Shown here: positions 37,868 through 50,015 of the stretch, piece by piece
Numbering within the stretch: position 1 is the first letter of the stretch
Layout of the letters: each line of letters begins with the position of its first letter
Assembly (NCBI RefSeq): GCF_001949145.1
Contig: NW_019091577.1
Span: forward strand, 190,896 to 250,895
Source: Acanthaster planci
Lineage: Eukaryota; Echinodermata; Asteroidea; Valvatida; Acanthasteridae
Direction of reading: 5' to 3'
Length of the DNA: 60,000 nucleotides
Notes under the pieces: generated by a model
The model's input: the letters and a program-made list of their open reading frames with translations, nothing else
Database searches by the model: none
Told to the model about the DNA's origin: nothing
Made by a program: the position numbers and the translations under genes

Positions 37868-38659
37868 GACTGTGGTCCAAGAGCAAACGCACAGTCGTGA
37901 TTCTGTAAAGACATTTTGAAAAACACTGAACAATAGAAAAAAATGGACCAGTAGTATGAATGGCTAACGGCTATGAGTACAACCGGCTTAGCACTTAATG
38001 GAGCAATTAGTCTGCTAAAAATGGTCACGTTTCAATCTAACCTTTACCTTGATGCTCTTTCCCTAATTTGACCAAGTCACGTATGCGCGTAATTCTTTGG
38101 TCTGGTCAGTGCACCGAATTTGACTGCAGTTTCTCCGGAAATGGAAATACCACCTGATGTCCAAATATAACGTCGGCTTCCCGAAACGGAATCAAAAGAC
38201 TGCGATATTGTTTCTGTGCTTAATTTAATCGATGGCAGATGCACCTTGCGAGAAGACTTAATTTGATTTACGGTAGGGACGGGGATGCGATCGAGAGAAT
38301 TCCGTCGTGAAGACCGTGGCGGGACCGCCTGCCGGCCTGTGTAACCCCCGAGCGTGTCCGGTCTGTCGTGCTCTACCGGTTCTTTTATTAAGATACTCGA
38401 CCCTATTCAAACTTGGCTGCTGTCGGCGAATCCCTGACGTAGTTTTTTCCGTATACATCGAGCGCGATCCCCGCGTATTCCCACGGATGGAAACCGTTGC
38501 TTATCTCGCGGCCCATCTCGCAGTTAGTCATTTGGGGGTCACATTTGGTAAAAGAAAAATCTGGAATCGGTCGATAAACCAAGAACTGTAAACTGTCCAT
38601 CAAGAGCAAAGTCCCCGGACGGTTAGGTCTAATGATGGCAATACCGTTTGGATTCGACC

Positions 38660-38678
38660 AAAAAAAAAAAAAAAAAAA
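38660..38678 (+). repeat. A19 homopolymer
   Basis: A run of 19 A residues. It could mark the tail of an old retroposed sequence, but the sequence before it matches nothing I recognise. Confidence 0.9.
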
Positions 38679-41600
38679 CCCGTACAGGGCTTTTACATGA
38701 AGGCCTACGTGCCAATACAGCTTAACTTATCCTTTGTACAAAAGCAAGACGCTTTCCCTAACCTGACACCTGATGTACGTTCAGCCGACGTGTGGAACTC
38801 TTTGCACCTATATAGGCAAACTAACATTAAAAAGCAGTAGCTCCCACTGCCGTACTTTGCACTCGGCTGGTGGACAAAATGTTAATTTACCGACTCTCCT
38901 TCTCATTGACTTTAATGATGCAGTTCAATGTTCACAAAAATGTCAGATTTGAAGTCAAATTTCATTCAGTCGTCATTTAAAAGTGTTGATAAACTCGTTG
39001 ATAAACTTTGAGACAAACCAATTCTGGTATATTGAACGAAAAGCAAAAGGTGAGGGGTGGGACTCATCAACTTGTGTGTGTGTTGTGGGTCGGGTCTTGG
39101 GTTTCACTTGAACTGGATCCCGTCTTTGTGAAGAAAAATGCGAATACGCCTTTCCACCATTCTCGAATCCATACCAGTTGGGGGTTATATATGTGTTTAA
39201 GCTTTGCAACTTAGGGGGGGGCTCTATTTCTTTCCCCTGCCTTCTTAAAACGGGTACAAATCCCTCGAACGTTGTCTCTTCCCCGACAAAAGCCATCAAT
39301 ATTTTCAGATTTTTCGAAGTAGCCCCCCCCCGGCAAAAAAACTGGTCACTGGAACCACCTTTGGTTGTAACCATGTACAGGTAAGTCCCCATCCCAGCAG
39401 TGGCAGAAAAGGAAGTAATTCTGAAGACATTGCATAAAACAGCTGTCCCGTAATGGGACACAAGCCGACGCCGTTGCTACAGGAGCTAACCCGCGGCTCA
39501 AGAGTATACTCACGCTCGATAAACTGTGTTTCTCATGATAGTTATAATCTCAGAAAAACAATGCTATGCTGTGTGCACGTGGCAGCTATTCGTCTACGTA
39601 CGAGTTAAATATCGCTAGGTTAGATCTCATGTTCACAATTCTATGTTGTACACAAACCTACAGTAACTCTTTCGTGTGCGCAAATTAATTACCAGTCATG
39701 ATCGTGTCTTCCATCGTCTGTAACGATTTAACTGTCGGCAATACGTGCAGAGGACGGTTATGGTGTGACCACGCAACATCTCGTAACAAGCACGTCTAAC
39801 GTTGTCTTGTGCACGTGAGAAGACTGTAATTTGAATGATATAGTTTCTAGGTATTGGCACTCACATGTTCCGGAAAAGCGAAATTTCAGTTGCGGAGAGC
39901 AGGTAAAGTAGCGTAGTACTGGGGTAATGATAATGTGGTGAAGCGTGGTTATCGAGCCCTGACGATAAAAATAGTGTCGTCAAGGACGGGGCTTCAGCAA
40001 CACGGGCGTTGTGCGCGTCCGATGCTTCAAACCTCTTTAGCCACTTCTGTCTTCCACTTTGCTTCGTCCGCACGGTGACCGGTGTCCCATGCATGACGCA
40101 CTCTTGACGAACATTGTTTATGAACGGGAGAGGAAAAAACGGGCCGCACATTTATGTGTTATTCTAACACGCGAATTAGAATTGGCAAGTGTGTTGAGTC
40201 CGTTCTGTGAACACAGGCGGTGGAAAATAGTGTTTTTCTGGTGAAGACATGATTGCTTTGGAGCTAGACGGTGCATGAAGGCCAAGTGAAATCAATGAGG
40301 TCTCTGTATAGGGGCTTCCGAGAAGGGACAAGTCGGAAGACCTCACATTGGTCATGAATGAATGGGCTGAAGTATACAGATTGCCAACTAATGAGTTCCG
40401 ACGGTAATCTTTTAAGCAGGAAAAGTGAAAAGAAACGAAATCCATCTCCACCGAAAGGGGAAAAACACATCAATATCACACCTTGACAAACTGAAGATGT
40501 CTTATACGGTTAGTCGCACTCATGATGTGACAGACACCGATATTAAGACAGTAAGCAGAGCTTTGGACCATGAGAAGCATTGCTGGACTTAATTAAGGAC
40601 TCAATTGAGAGCTGTTTCAAACGTGATAAAGAAAGTGCTCCGCGAGGGAAATATTAATTTTGGTTTGTTGTGGACATCAAACTCGAGTTCACTAAAGAGT
40701 AACAACATTAAATTTCATAGCGCAATCAATGCCTAAAAGGGTAGTTTCAAACTTTATTTGAACCTGCTCTCGTGGGTTACATCAAACGCTCTTTTGAAAG
40801 TTTTTCTGTCAATTTGTTATTCATGGATCGAGTCGTGTTTGGTTGGGCGCCTCCCCGGCCACAATGCGTGCGATGATGTTGATTCGAGCTATACGCATCG
40901 ACCCGGTGTTCCCTTGCGACGTGCCTGGCATGAACGTGTGGGGACGGTTGACGCTCCCCTCGATCCCCAGAATGCATGACACTCAACAGATGATGAAACA
41001 CATCAGCAAGATTGGAAATGGAAATTTTTCCCCTCTCTTTTCTAGTTTTTATAGTGGACGGATTTTGGACGGATTTTCTGGATTTAAAGTTTACACGCCT
41101 ACGCAGTCCCCATACGGCAATTCTGGAGACTATGAATAACAGTTGAACAATAAACAGTGCTTGTGGGGACCTAAAGTGTTGTATGGATCGCCAGAATCCC
41201 CACAACTCAGTCAGGAACGTTCCGCTTATAATACTTTCGATGTTAATACAAGAACAACAATTTTCTTCGAAGATCAAATCAAACAGAGAGTTTGGCAAGT
41301 GCTTTCTTTGTCAAAACTATAGCTTAATTCTTCCATAATTCGTTAGCAAGGGAAACCATCCATGGGCAAAGGAGCTCGAATGAAATACTCATTAAAGCAG
41401 TCGCTGGCATTCAGCTTCTCTGAAAACTTGACAAAATCTTCCCAAAGTGCTCTGTTTTCCAGCAATCGTACGTGGTACACATCTACACGGGGTAAACATA
41501 CACCTGTTTTACTTTTGACAGCCCGTGCACTTTGGGTTCAAGCCGTGTCCGGTTCTTGACTCCTTTTTTTCGTTCCTGATGAGAGTTCCGAATAATTAGG

Positions 41601-42542
41601 CCCCGTAGGTCGGGGTAAATATCACGGGACCATTTTTGACACGGTTATAACGAGTGGGCATTGATCGATTGCACGCTTGGCACAGGAAGGAGACGAACGC
41701 AATCTGTTCTATATGAATAGGCGCGTAGAAGTCGCGTGGACTGTCGTGAGTATGTATTTTCGATTACGAGCAGCAGAAAAAAGTGCCAGAGCCCCATGAG
41801 CCCGAGCAGGACAAAGAGATGGTGTAATTTCCTAGCAAAAGATGGTCTTTCTGTGGGATCTGCACTTCACTGGTTCACAAACGGCTATATGAAACATACA
41901 CGTTAAGGCGCCTTTCCATGTACCTTTTGCGGTGTTTGCGTACGTGATGCGTTCATGCGTTTCACTTTCACGGACCCCCCTCCAAAAAACGACACCATCA
42001 ACTCAACACACGTTTGCGTTGCGCTAGGCCGTCAAAATCGCCCTGGACAATGATTTTGAAGAATACGTAACGCTTGGCGCAAGAGTTAACGCGCATAGAA
42101 AACTAACCAATTTCGTTTCCGTAAAAGTTATCGAAAAGTATTGTAAATGATTTTGCGACACTATTCAGTGTTGCTCTGAGATGACTGTACGGGATTGCAG
42201 GTTATCAGAATGTTCATTCTGTTCTTGTTTCTTCCCTATTTCGTCTTCAGCATTTTCCCTATTTCATTAATATTTTTTAAACGAATGTCGTAACAACAGC
42301 ATCCCATTCACGACACACACAAGCTCTACGTAAATCAATTCGTTTTATGTGCTGCGCAAGTGACCTGTGCAAAACTTCCTTCACGCATGTACAGTCCGTA
42401 ATTACGAACTTGCTTATTGATACAGCAGCATGATTTTGTGTTATTGAATGTCTGCAGATAATTGCTTCAGTCTATTAATAATTTCACCTCAAACATCTAC
42501 TTACTTGATGTAAAAAACAATATTTCCGACAACCACCTACAT

Positions 42543-42718
42543 AATACGGGCGTTTCACAATAGTGCGCCTCCAAGAGTTTGCAACGCGTTGGCCAATCAC
42601 AATGCGTGAAATCGGTCGACCCAATATGCGTTTGGAAAGGGTCGACAGATTTCGCGCGTTGTGATTGGCCAACGCGTTGCAAACTCTTGGAGGCGTACTA
42701 TTGTGAATCGTCCGTATT
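42543..42718. repeat. Family B palindromic MITE, intact copy
   Basis: This 176-bp element is almost entirely palindromic. The left arm (AATACGGGCGTTTCACAATA, CCTCCAAGAGTTTGCAACGC, GTTGGCCAATCACAA) pairs with the right arm read in reverse. The centre carries GGTCGACCC and GGGTCGAC around a core TATGCG. It has no coding capacity. I could not define a target duplication. It would fold into one long hairpin as RNA or single-stranded DNA. Confidence 0.9.
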
Positions 42719-43700
42719 GCATTGCCTCTTTTCTGCCTATTCACATGAAAATTGACTATTCGTTTACTTAAAAAGTTATTTCATTTCGACATCTTCTTTT
42801 GCCTAACATGCGCCAGGCCTACATCTCGATGAGAACTAACTCACAAGAAAGAAAAAAAAAGGCCTGATGCATGTATCCCCCGTTTTGATCGTCTTAAACG
42901 ACGAGTAACAAGCGCTCAAACATCCATCATTCCCAATTAATTCGCGTCGGGCGAAGACCTTAACTTGGAGACCAAACAATGTTCACCGAACATTTACAAT
43001 CGACAATACAACCCAGCTGCACTCATTGGTGACTCTCGGTGCGGTCGAGCATTCGGTAAGGATCTTGCTTCGCAGTGATTGATTGGCCCCCAACCCATGA
43101 CAATTTCACACAAACTGAACAAAATCCGAGATGATGGATCTGGTTTCCTTTAGATCACAAAAGACATGTTTTATCTTGTCTGGCCAAAATGTGCTCGCCA
43201 TCTGGAAAGCACACAGCTGTTGATAAAATAATCACAGTTTAAATGAAAAAATGAAATGCAACGAGGTTGAATTTTTTAGTGATGGTGAGAAACCGACGTT
43301 GCCCCAGCTCGATCCTAGTTACAAATATCTTGTAAATGTTTTGGATCTCTTCTGATCGTGAGGTCTTCATAGGATACAAAAATTTGAACTGCTGAAACCT
43401 AGCAATATACATGTAAGAGAGTAAAACCTCTAAAGAGGGAAAAACCTACACTTCTTGAGTCACAAAATTTAAACAGTTCAGAGAATAATAGGGATCTGCC
43501 GCAATTTTACCTTTGTCATTTAATGCTTCTTAAAAATACCAAATGAGATATAGTTCGGAAAAGTTGAGATCTGGCCATACCTTGTAGACAGAGTTTATAA
43601 AAAAATTAAAGCAAAACAAAGGTACTTCAGCACACAAAGAAATGCAGAATAAAAAGACGCATTCAGACACGTTCTTGTCTTTCCTTGACTTCTCCCCCAG

Positions 43701-43856
43701 GTCAGTGGGATTGCTACGACCCAGGACGGCGGGAGTACGAGGGCACGGCGTCGACGGCGTGCCGGACCAGTACCGAAGGTACCGAGTGTGTGGAGTGCCT
43801 ACCCTGGCGAACGGTACAGGAGAAGCGTGGGTCCCTGCCCTTCAACCAGTCCGTTG
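43701..43856 (+). CDS. Two-kringle secreted protein, exon 2 (first half of kringle 1)
   Basis: Seen: acceptor TTCTCCCCCAG, then 156 bp in phase 1 to phase 1, donor GTGAGT. It encodes residues 22-73 of the proposed protein and includes CYDPGRREYEGTAS and CVECLPW. Known: kringles begin CY...G..Y.G....T..G..C..W, and each kringle is typically split between two exons bounded by phase-1 introns, as in plasminogen. Odd: between the first cysteine and the conserved tryptophan there are four cysteines (residues 26, 42, 51 and 54) rather than two, and about seven extra residues. A sequon NQS lies at residue 70. The exon joins exon 3 in frame through a split valine codon. Confidence 0.85.
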
Positions 43857-44180
43857 GTGAGTAGTTCCAAACAGTCTCTTATCGCCATCTCACCCGGTCT
43901 ATACCCAGCAAGAAATGAGACCGAGGGGTACCCCCCCCAACATGTCCAATCCCTGTACACATTCAAGACTATTGTTACTTAACACATCCCCCCAAGATGT
44001 CTGAAAGGAATTCCCCAGATTCCTGCGAGACAATGACCAACACAAAGCGGGGGGGGGTTCTCTCCCTCTCATACCTTGCTGCATATGACCCACTTCAGCT
44101 CATCCATTCGAGCGAGCTGCGATACCTTAGAAATGGGCAACAGCTACCCAAATCAAACTGCCGAACTGCTGCTCAACTGC

Positions 44181-44300
44181 TGTCGCGAAATCTGTCGACC
44201 CAATGCGCGTTCCCGAAAGGGTCGACAAATTTCGCGCGTTGTAATTGGCCAACGCGGTGCAGACTCTTGGGGGCGCACTATTGTGAATCAGCCGCGTGTT
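44181..44300. repeat. Family B MITE, right part only
   Basis: The centre (GTCGACCCAATGCGCGTT) and right arm (TTGTAATTGGCCAACGCG, GGGCGCACTATTGTGAATC) match the intact copy at 42543-42718. The left arm is missing: bases before 44181 do not match. Confidence 0.78.
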
Positions 44301-44492
44301 AAAAAGCAAAGCAAAGTGGTACATACGTTAGGATAGGAGCCTGTCACGACAATGATAAGAATGTTTTTACAAAAGTCCTAGAACCATGCAAAATTCGCAT
44401 GAGGAGATAAAAGACCTGTTACAGTGCAACGCCGCTATAAATAAGAAGAACGGGTTTTACACACAGAACGTTCGGTATAGCGATTGTTCTTT

Positions 44493-44708
44493 ATCTGGTT
44501 CGTATTTGACTTCGTCACAAAAGCGTACGCACCACGATTTGTAGGCTCCCATTGGACGATCGCTGAAGTTGCACGTTAACTTCCGGTTTCATGGTTCCAT
44601 GTATTAAACGGCGATCAATGCATACAACTACTGCATGCAACTCTATGTGCAGTGCATGTGCAGTGGGCGTGGTTTAAACTGAAGTGACGTCACACTGACG
44701 AACCGGAT
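44493..44708. repeat. Dispersed repeat family C, copy 2
   Basis: This copy closely resembles 27939-28138 and has an extra stretch of about 15-20 bases around ATGCATACAACTACTGCATG. The terminal short inverted repeats are ATCTGGTTCGT on the left and, reversed, ATCCGGTTCGT on the right. Flanking TA dinucleotides may be a target duplication, but this is weak. Confidence 0.7.
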
Positions 44709-45312
44709 AGCCGGTATAGCAATTGCTTGGTATAGCGATTTTCAGTCGCTGAGTATCAAATGCCCTTGTTCCCAGCTTTGGCCCGTTCGAACATGTTGCG
44801 GCTTGCCTCATGAACGTTTCTGCATGTTAAGAGAAGCTGGGGCCAATGTATATTTCATTGCTTCCATATTTCACCTTTCGTGGTTTTCAATGAAAGTTGA
44901 ATTGCAAAATGATATTAGGTGTCTCATGACTTTCTCAGCGCCGTCACTTAAAAATCAAATGCAATAAGCAGTTACACTGGTTCCTGCTACTATATTGGGA
45001 CTGTAAAAATGGAGATCGGAATCATTCTCTAGCGCTGGAGCGAATGACCGAAGTCGGCAGCAATACGTCGGCACACGTTCTTAGATCCAAACTAGCAAAA
45101 ATGTTACGAAAGTTTCTCCGATTTAAGTCTCAAAAGCTGATCCATCTCCGAGTTTATCTCCTGTTTTTGATGATTTTTTGTCATGGCAAAAACCCTTGTG
45201 CTCGTGCCGGTTACACGAAGCAAGATCTTCGCACAAGCAAGAGTCGCACATATTCATATTTTATTAAACCAAATCGCAGCATTAAGCTGAATTACATGGG
45301 TTTTACATTCAT

Positions 45313-47890
45313 TATAAATTACAAATAAAAATCACAAAATATGAAAAAACAAAATAAATTATTAAAATCAAAATGAAAAACACAAAACTACCCAAGAGTC
45401 CATAAAAAAACTTGTTAGGTAATTTGATTGAGAAGCTTTGACAGAAAGGGTATTGCACTATTACCATATCTGTTGGTTTTGTAATGAGGGATCTGGTAAT
45501 TATTGGAATTTCTAAGAGACATACTGTGGGCACTAATATTTGGGGGAACCAATTTGCATATCTGCTGGATTCTATACATTATTTTATTAGCGAATTGGGA
45601 GCAGAGATGACATCTTCTGTCTTCCAAAGATTGGAGGCCTAATGAATTAAAAGCATCTACATATGAGATGTAATCAGATCCAAGGATAATACGATATGCA
45701 CGCTTTTGAATGCGTTCGAATTGATCAGCCTGATTTTTGTTAATATCACCGAGCTAAACTGGAGCTGCATACTCACAAATAGGGCGAACATAACAAGTGA
45801 AACCATACAGAAACCATGTCATCGATAGGCCTACCAAACTTTTTTAAGTGACCAAGCATGTATACCGTAGCCTACGACTACTTTTTGAGACCGTGTCATA
45901 AATTTGAGGCTACCAGCCAAGATTAGATTGGACTATCAGACCCAGAAGCCTAGTTTCAGACACCACCTCAAGCCCAGTCCCTCAAATATTAACCCGTGGT
46001 GGTCTAGGTGGTACTTTTTGAAAAANNNNNNNNNNNNNNNNNNNNNNNNNNNNNNNNNNNNNNNNNNNNNNNNNNNNNNNNNNNNNNNNNNNNNNNNNNN
46101 NNNNNNNNNNNNNNNNNNNNNNNNNNNNNNNNNNNNNNNNNNNNNNNNNNNNNNNNNNNNNNNNNNNNNNNNNNNNNNNNNNNNNNNNNNNNNNNNNNNN
46201 NNNNNNNNNNNNNNNNNNNNNNNNNNNNNNNNNNNNNNNNNNNNNNNNNNNNNNNNNNNNNNNNNNNNNNNNNNNNNNNNNNNNNNNNNNNNNNNNNNNN
46301 NNNNNNNNNNNNNNNNNNNNNNNNNNNNNNNNNNNNNNNNNNNNNNNNNNNNNNNNNNNNNNNNNNNNNNNNNNNNNNNNNNNNNNNNNNNNNNNNNNNN
46401 NNNNNNNNNNNNNNNNNNNNNNNNNNNNNNNNNNNNNNNNNNNNNNNNNNNNNNNNNNNNNNNNNNNNNNNNNNNNNNNNNNNNNNNNNNNNNNNNNNNN
46501 NNNNNNNNNNNNNNNNNNNNNNNNNNNNNNNNNNNNNNNNNNNNNNNNNNNNNNNNNNNNNNNNNNNNNNNNNNNNNNNNNNNNNNNNNNNNNNNNNNNN
46601 NNNNNNNNNNNNNNNNNNNNNNNNNNNNNNNNNNNNNNNNNNNNNNNNNNNNNNNNNNNNNNNNNNNNNNNNNNNNNNNNNNNNNNNNNNNNNNNNNNNN
46701 NNNNNNNNNNNNNNNNNNNNNNNNNNNNNNNNNNACAAGATTTGCATGACCTTGCATTTGGAAGGGTTGAGCCCGAGGTGGTTGTTCTTCGCCCACGCAT
46801 CCAGGCTATCAAGATCCCGTCCAATCTGGCTAGGTTCACTGGAAGGACGGACCTCTGCCATGGTTAGATCGTCGACATATTTGAAACTTTTAGTCAGAGA
46901 CCCTTCAGCAGGATTATGGATTACTGCCAAAATATAACAGGGCCAAGTTTTGAGCCCTGAGGGACACCACAAGAAAGGGTTTACACTCAGAAAAACTGAA
47001 TGGTATTTCACCCGCTGACGTCGATCAGTAAGGAAATTGGCTATCCAGGGTAAAGTTTCGCTTCCAACACCTAATTCGTAAAGTTAATGGGTAGCTAAAG
47101 TATGGTCGACACAGTCAAACGCCTTGGAAAAATCTGACGTTACCAGGGTGCCTAAAGCTTTCCCCGTATCAGTGCCTTTAAAGGGAACATCTAAGATTTC
47201 AACAAGACAATGAGAAGTAGAAGCTACATAAAATCCCTCACATACTTTTGCCAGAAGAGATGTTAAAGAAAATGGCCTCAGTTTGGAAACTGTTGCAGGA
47301 GTTTCTTTTGGTATTGGAGTTACGACAGCATCCTTCCATACCTGGGGAACCACACCTTCAACTAGAGACAAGTTTAAAATGTCAGTCACAGGCTGGCTAA
47401 ACTCAAAAGCAAACTCCCTGAGCAACCTAACTGGAAGACCATCAGGGCCAGCTGCCTTTTTAACATTAAGTTTTTTCAAAGCGCTGTACATCTCCCATAC
47501 CTGAATTTGTTGGGGCAAGTTAGCAGGGTAAAAAGGCAGGTAATTCCACGAGGTTGATTGGGGGTCGGCTTGTACACACTGAAGCAAAATTTATATTGAT
47601 AGCTTCAGCAATCACAGAGAAACTACATTGTTCGATATGAGGCACTGAAATGATTGGAGGTTGTTGACTTGTATTTGTTATCAGTTGAATGCCCTTATGC
47701 CAGCCTGACGGATCATTAGATTCGAAGTTCTGAATGCGATCTCTGTATGATTTTTTAGCCCGAGATATTGCGCGAATGGTCTTATTACGTAGAAACCGCC
47801 AAAGCATCAATTTCCCTTCCTCAAACGCAACTTGACGTTTCCTGATTAGGTTGCATGTTGCATGAACGAACTGTACTTGTGGCCGCAACT
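45313..47890 (-). mobile_element. Decayed non-LTR retrotransposon, CR1/Jockey group, 5'-truncated
   Basis: Read on the minus strand, the order is: a pre-RT linker (47520-47888; RDRIQNFESNDPSGWHKGI), early RT blocks (47084-47587; KKAAGPDGLPVRLLREF, KLRPFSLTSLLAKVCEGF, SDFSKAFDCVDHTL), the GVPQGSKLGPVIF block near 46940-46985, the catalytic YVDD at 46868-46879, the LGLNPSKCKVMQI block, and, beyond the gap, the C-terminal YVRPICEYAAPV and LGLQSLEDRRCHLC segments. Stops and frameshifts separate these blocks; for example, the block ending APV is followed by a stop and then LGDINKNQ. It therefore cannot code for an active enzyme. No endonuclease domain is seen, so it is 5'-truncated. About 709 bp of its RT region is unsequenced. 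Confidence 0.9.
46026..46734. other. Assembly gap (709 N)
   Basis: An unbroken run of N inside the LINE. Long open frames that cross it are artefacts of unknown bases. The true length may differ from the number of N. Confidence 0.99.
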
Positions 47891-50015
47891 CACATAAAAA
47901 TAATTATGTTTCACGTATGCGTTGCGGTTATAGTACGTGTCAAATCTGGTAATCGGAACCTCACACAAAATGCAGTTTGGTCTTTCAAGGAAGCAGTGGT
48001 CTAGTTCCTTCAAACCTGGAAAATTTTCCTTATTTCACACTGAAACATCGAAGTGAAGACGTCTCTTTTCGGCATACCAATGAAGAATACTCATCGACTT
48101 TTTTTTCTGTCCCTGACGATACTGAGTGCATAATTCCACGCCGCCGATAACATCTAAACAGGCCTTGTTTTTGTCGGAGGTAGGTCAGCTCATTACAAGT
48201 GACAAAAAAGGCCGCGGAGAGATCTGCAAATACGGGAACCTGAATTGGAAATGATCAGACCTTGTATCAGCCGGATGTCAGTTACCTGGGGATAGAGGCA
48301 GGGGGGGAGCGGGGTCGCGGTTCAACGACTGAGCGCTTTTTCGTTCCTCTTGCTCAACATGTGCGGGTCATCAATTCCGACTAGGATATTTTCACGACGG
48401 CTGGTGTGGAAAAAAAATGGGGAAGATGGGATGAATTAGGTCATCGCTGACCACCTTCGGGGCGCTCTTTAATCTGGGATCGCTATCACTTCTTTCCGAA
48501 AGAAAGTTGTAATGTCGAGAGAAAGCTGAATCCCCTAGAAAGATCACGTATAATAAAGGATCCCCCGCGGAAATCGCGGGCCCCACAGAGAATAGCGTTG
48601 AATATTTTACTTATCTATCCCTCCCTCCCCCCTGCCAAAATGATGGTAAGGAAAACTTAATGCAAACACCCGCCGGGCACGGCGCTACGCCGATCAATAT
48701 CACGCCATAACTTCCAAGTGATTGTGATACATTGTAAATGAATTAATGATTGCTTCCACCGCTGCTGGGCATGCACGTGCGATTTCTGCGCCAGACGCCG
48801 GGCGTTTTATCTCGAAAAAAAAAAGTTATTCGGTGCATGAATAATATCCCGCGGACATTCACCGTAACGGCCTTTGTGGACTTAATCGGAGAGAAATCCT
48901 GCGCCTCGGAGGGCATCAAACAGTGCCAAAAATATCTTCCTATGAAGTATAATGATCGTTGGATTGGAGGAATTCTCAGGATGTCGTCGGGCAGATTGAT
49001 TACTTACCATTTCTGAAACTATTGGCTATAGCCAATTGCCAGGACCTCATTTGTGGAACCTGTTGGATGATTTCTGCAACTTTCGGGAAGTTTTCGAAAG
49101 TAGCCGGCTTAAACACTGCAGAAACGAGCAAAAGTCATCATTCTTAAAATGATATATATTTGTCATAGGGACGGGGGAAAAGGTTGATGGAGCTGATTTT
49201 TTTACTTGCTTTCAACTTTGAACGAGTGCAGTCCGGTGCCAAAATTGAAATGATACAGCATTGATATGACTTGCAAAAATACCGATGCCTGAAGTCTCTA
49301 TCGAAGTTGTGCAGGTGTTCGACATTAAAAGCCCGTTCTCACCGATCAGCCGACCGGCTCGTATCTCCCACGCAGACAACTCAGTCAGTAAAACCGTGCG
49401 TGGGCTGTCTTCGGTGGCCAAAGACTGGGCCGCGGTCGCAATTATTGCCAACGGGTCTCACGCGATCCTCATTGGATCCTAGTGCCCACGTGATGCAGTC
49501 TGTCAGACGGCGCGTGCTCAGTGCCTGAGCTTCGTACCTGGGTTGGCTCCTGGGTGTGGATGTGGCTTCGGCCGGGAGTCGAGTATTAATCATCGTACGA
49601 TTCGTACTGCGCCTATGTGGGGAATGGCTGCCTCTACCAACTGTCGGCTTATGGCGTGCGGTTTATTTTCACAACTGCGGCTCCAGACTTAGAGGTTTTC
49701 ACATTCCCGCACTCGCCGATAATTGTTCCATCCATGCACAAAACATTTTGGTGAGGCGCTCTGCCCAATGCAGACCTTGTTATTTAGTTTACAAAGAATT
49801 GACCGCCATTTTGTCTGGAGTGTCATTTAGTCTCAAACTTTAATGTTCTCTACCCTTGGCACCCAGCTGTTCACTCTCCCACTGCAAACCCCAACTGACA
49901 CACTTGAGTAAGCACACACTCAGGTCATGCAGTGCCAGGATCCAGCGCAGCATCCATTGTTCCTGTTTTCACTGTTCCTGCCTCAACGCTTCACCGAGCT
50001 AATTCCTACATCTGG

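Larger units (their letters stand above)
31411..43700 (+). other. Kringle gene intron 1 (proposed)
   Basis: This 12.3-kb interval has no kringle-like or otherwise recognisable exon. It contains a (TC)n run, an A19 run and two family B palindromic MITEs. Open stretches of up to 173 codons (40777-41298, minus) have no recognisable domain. An exon too short or too diverged for me to see could be present, because inserting a phase 1-1 exon would not disturb the frame. Confidence 0.6.

Noticed and set aside
38973-39461. A 162-codon open frame on the minus strand
   Set aside because: No recognisable domain and a C-rich run inside it; a TACAG/GTAAGT junction on the other strand near 39380 is likely chance.
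40777-41298. A 173-codon open frame on the minus strand in kringle intron 1
   Set aside because: No similarity to any family I know; the sequence includes short local repeats (GGACGGATTTT twice near 41055-41075) and looks non-coding.
45904-47011. Open frames of 280-335 codons across 46026-46734
   Set aside because: They consist mostly of unknown bases; they are artefacts of the N run. Only the short LINE parts at their ends are real.
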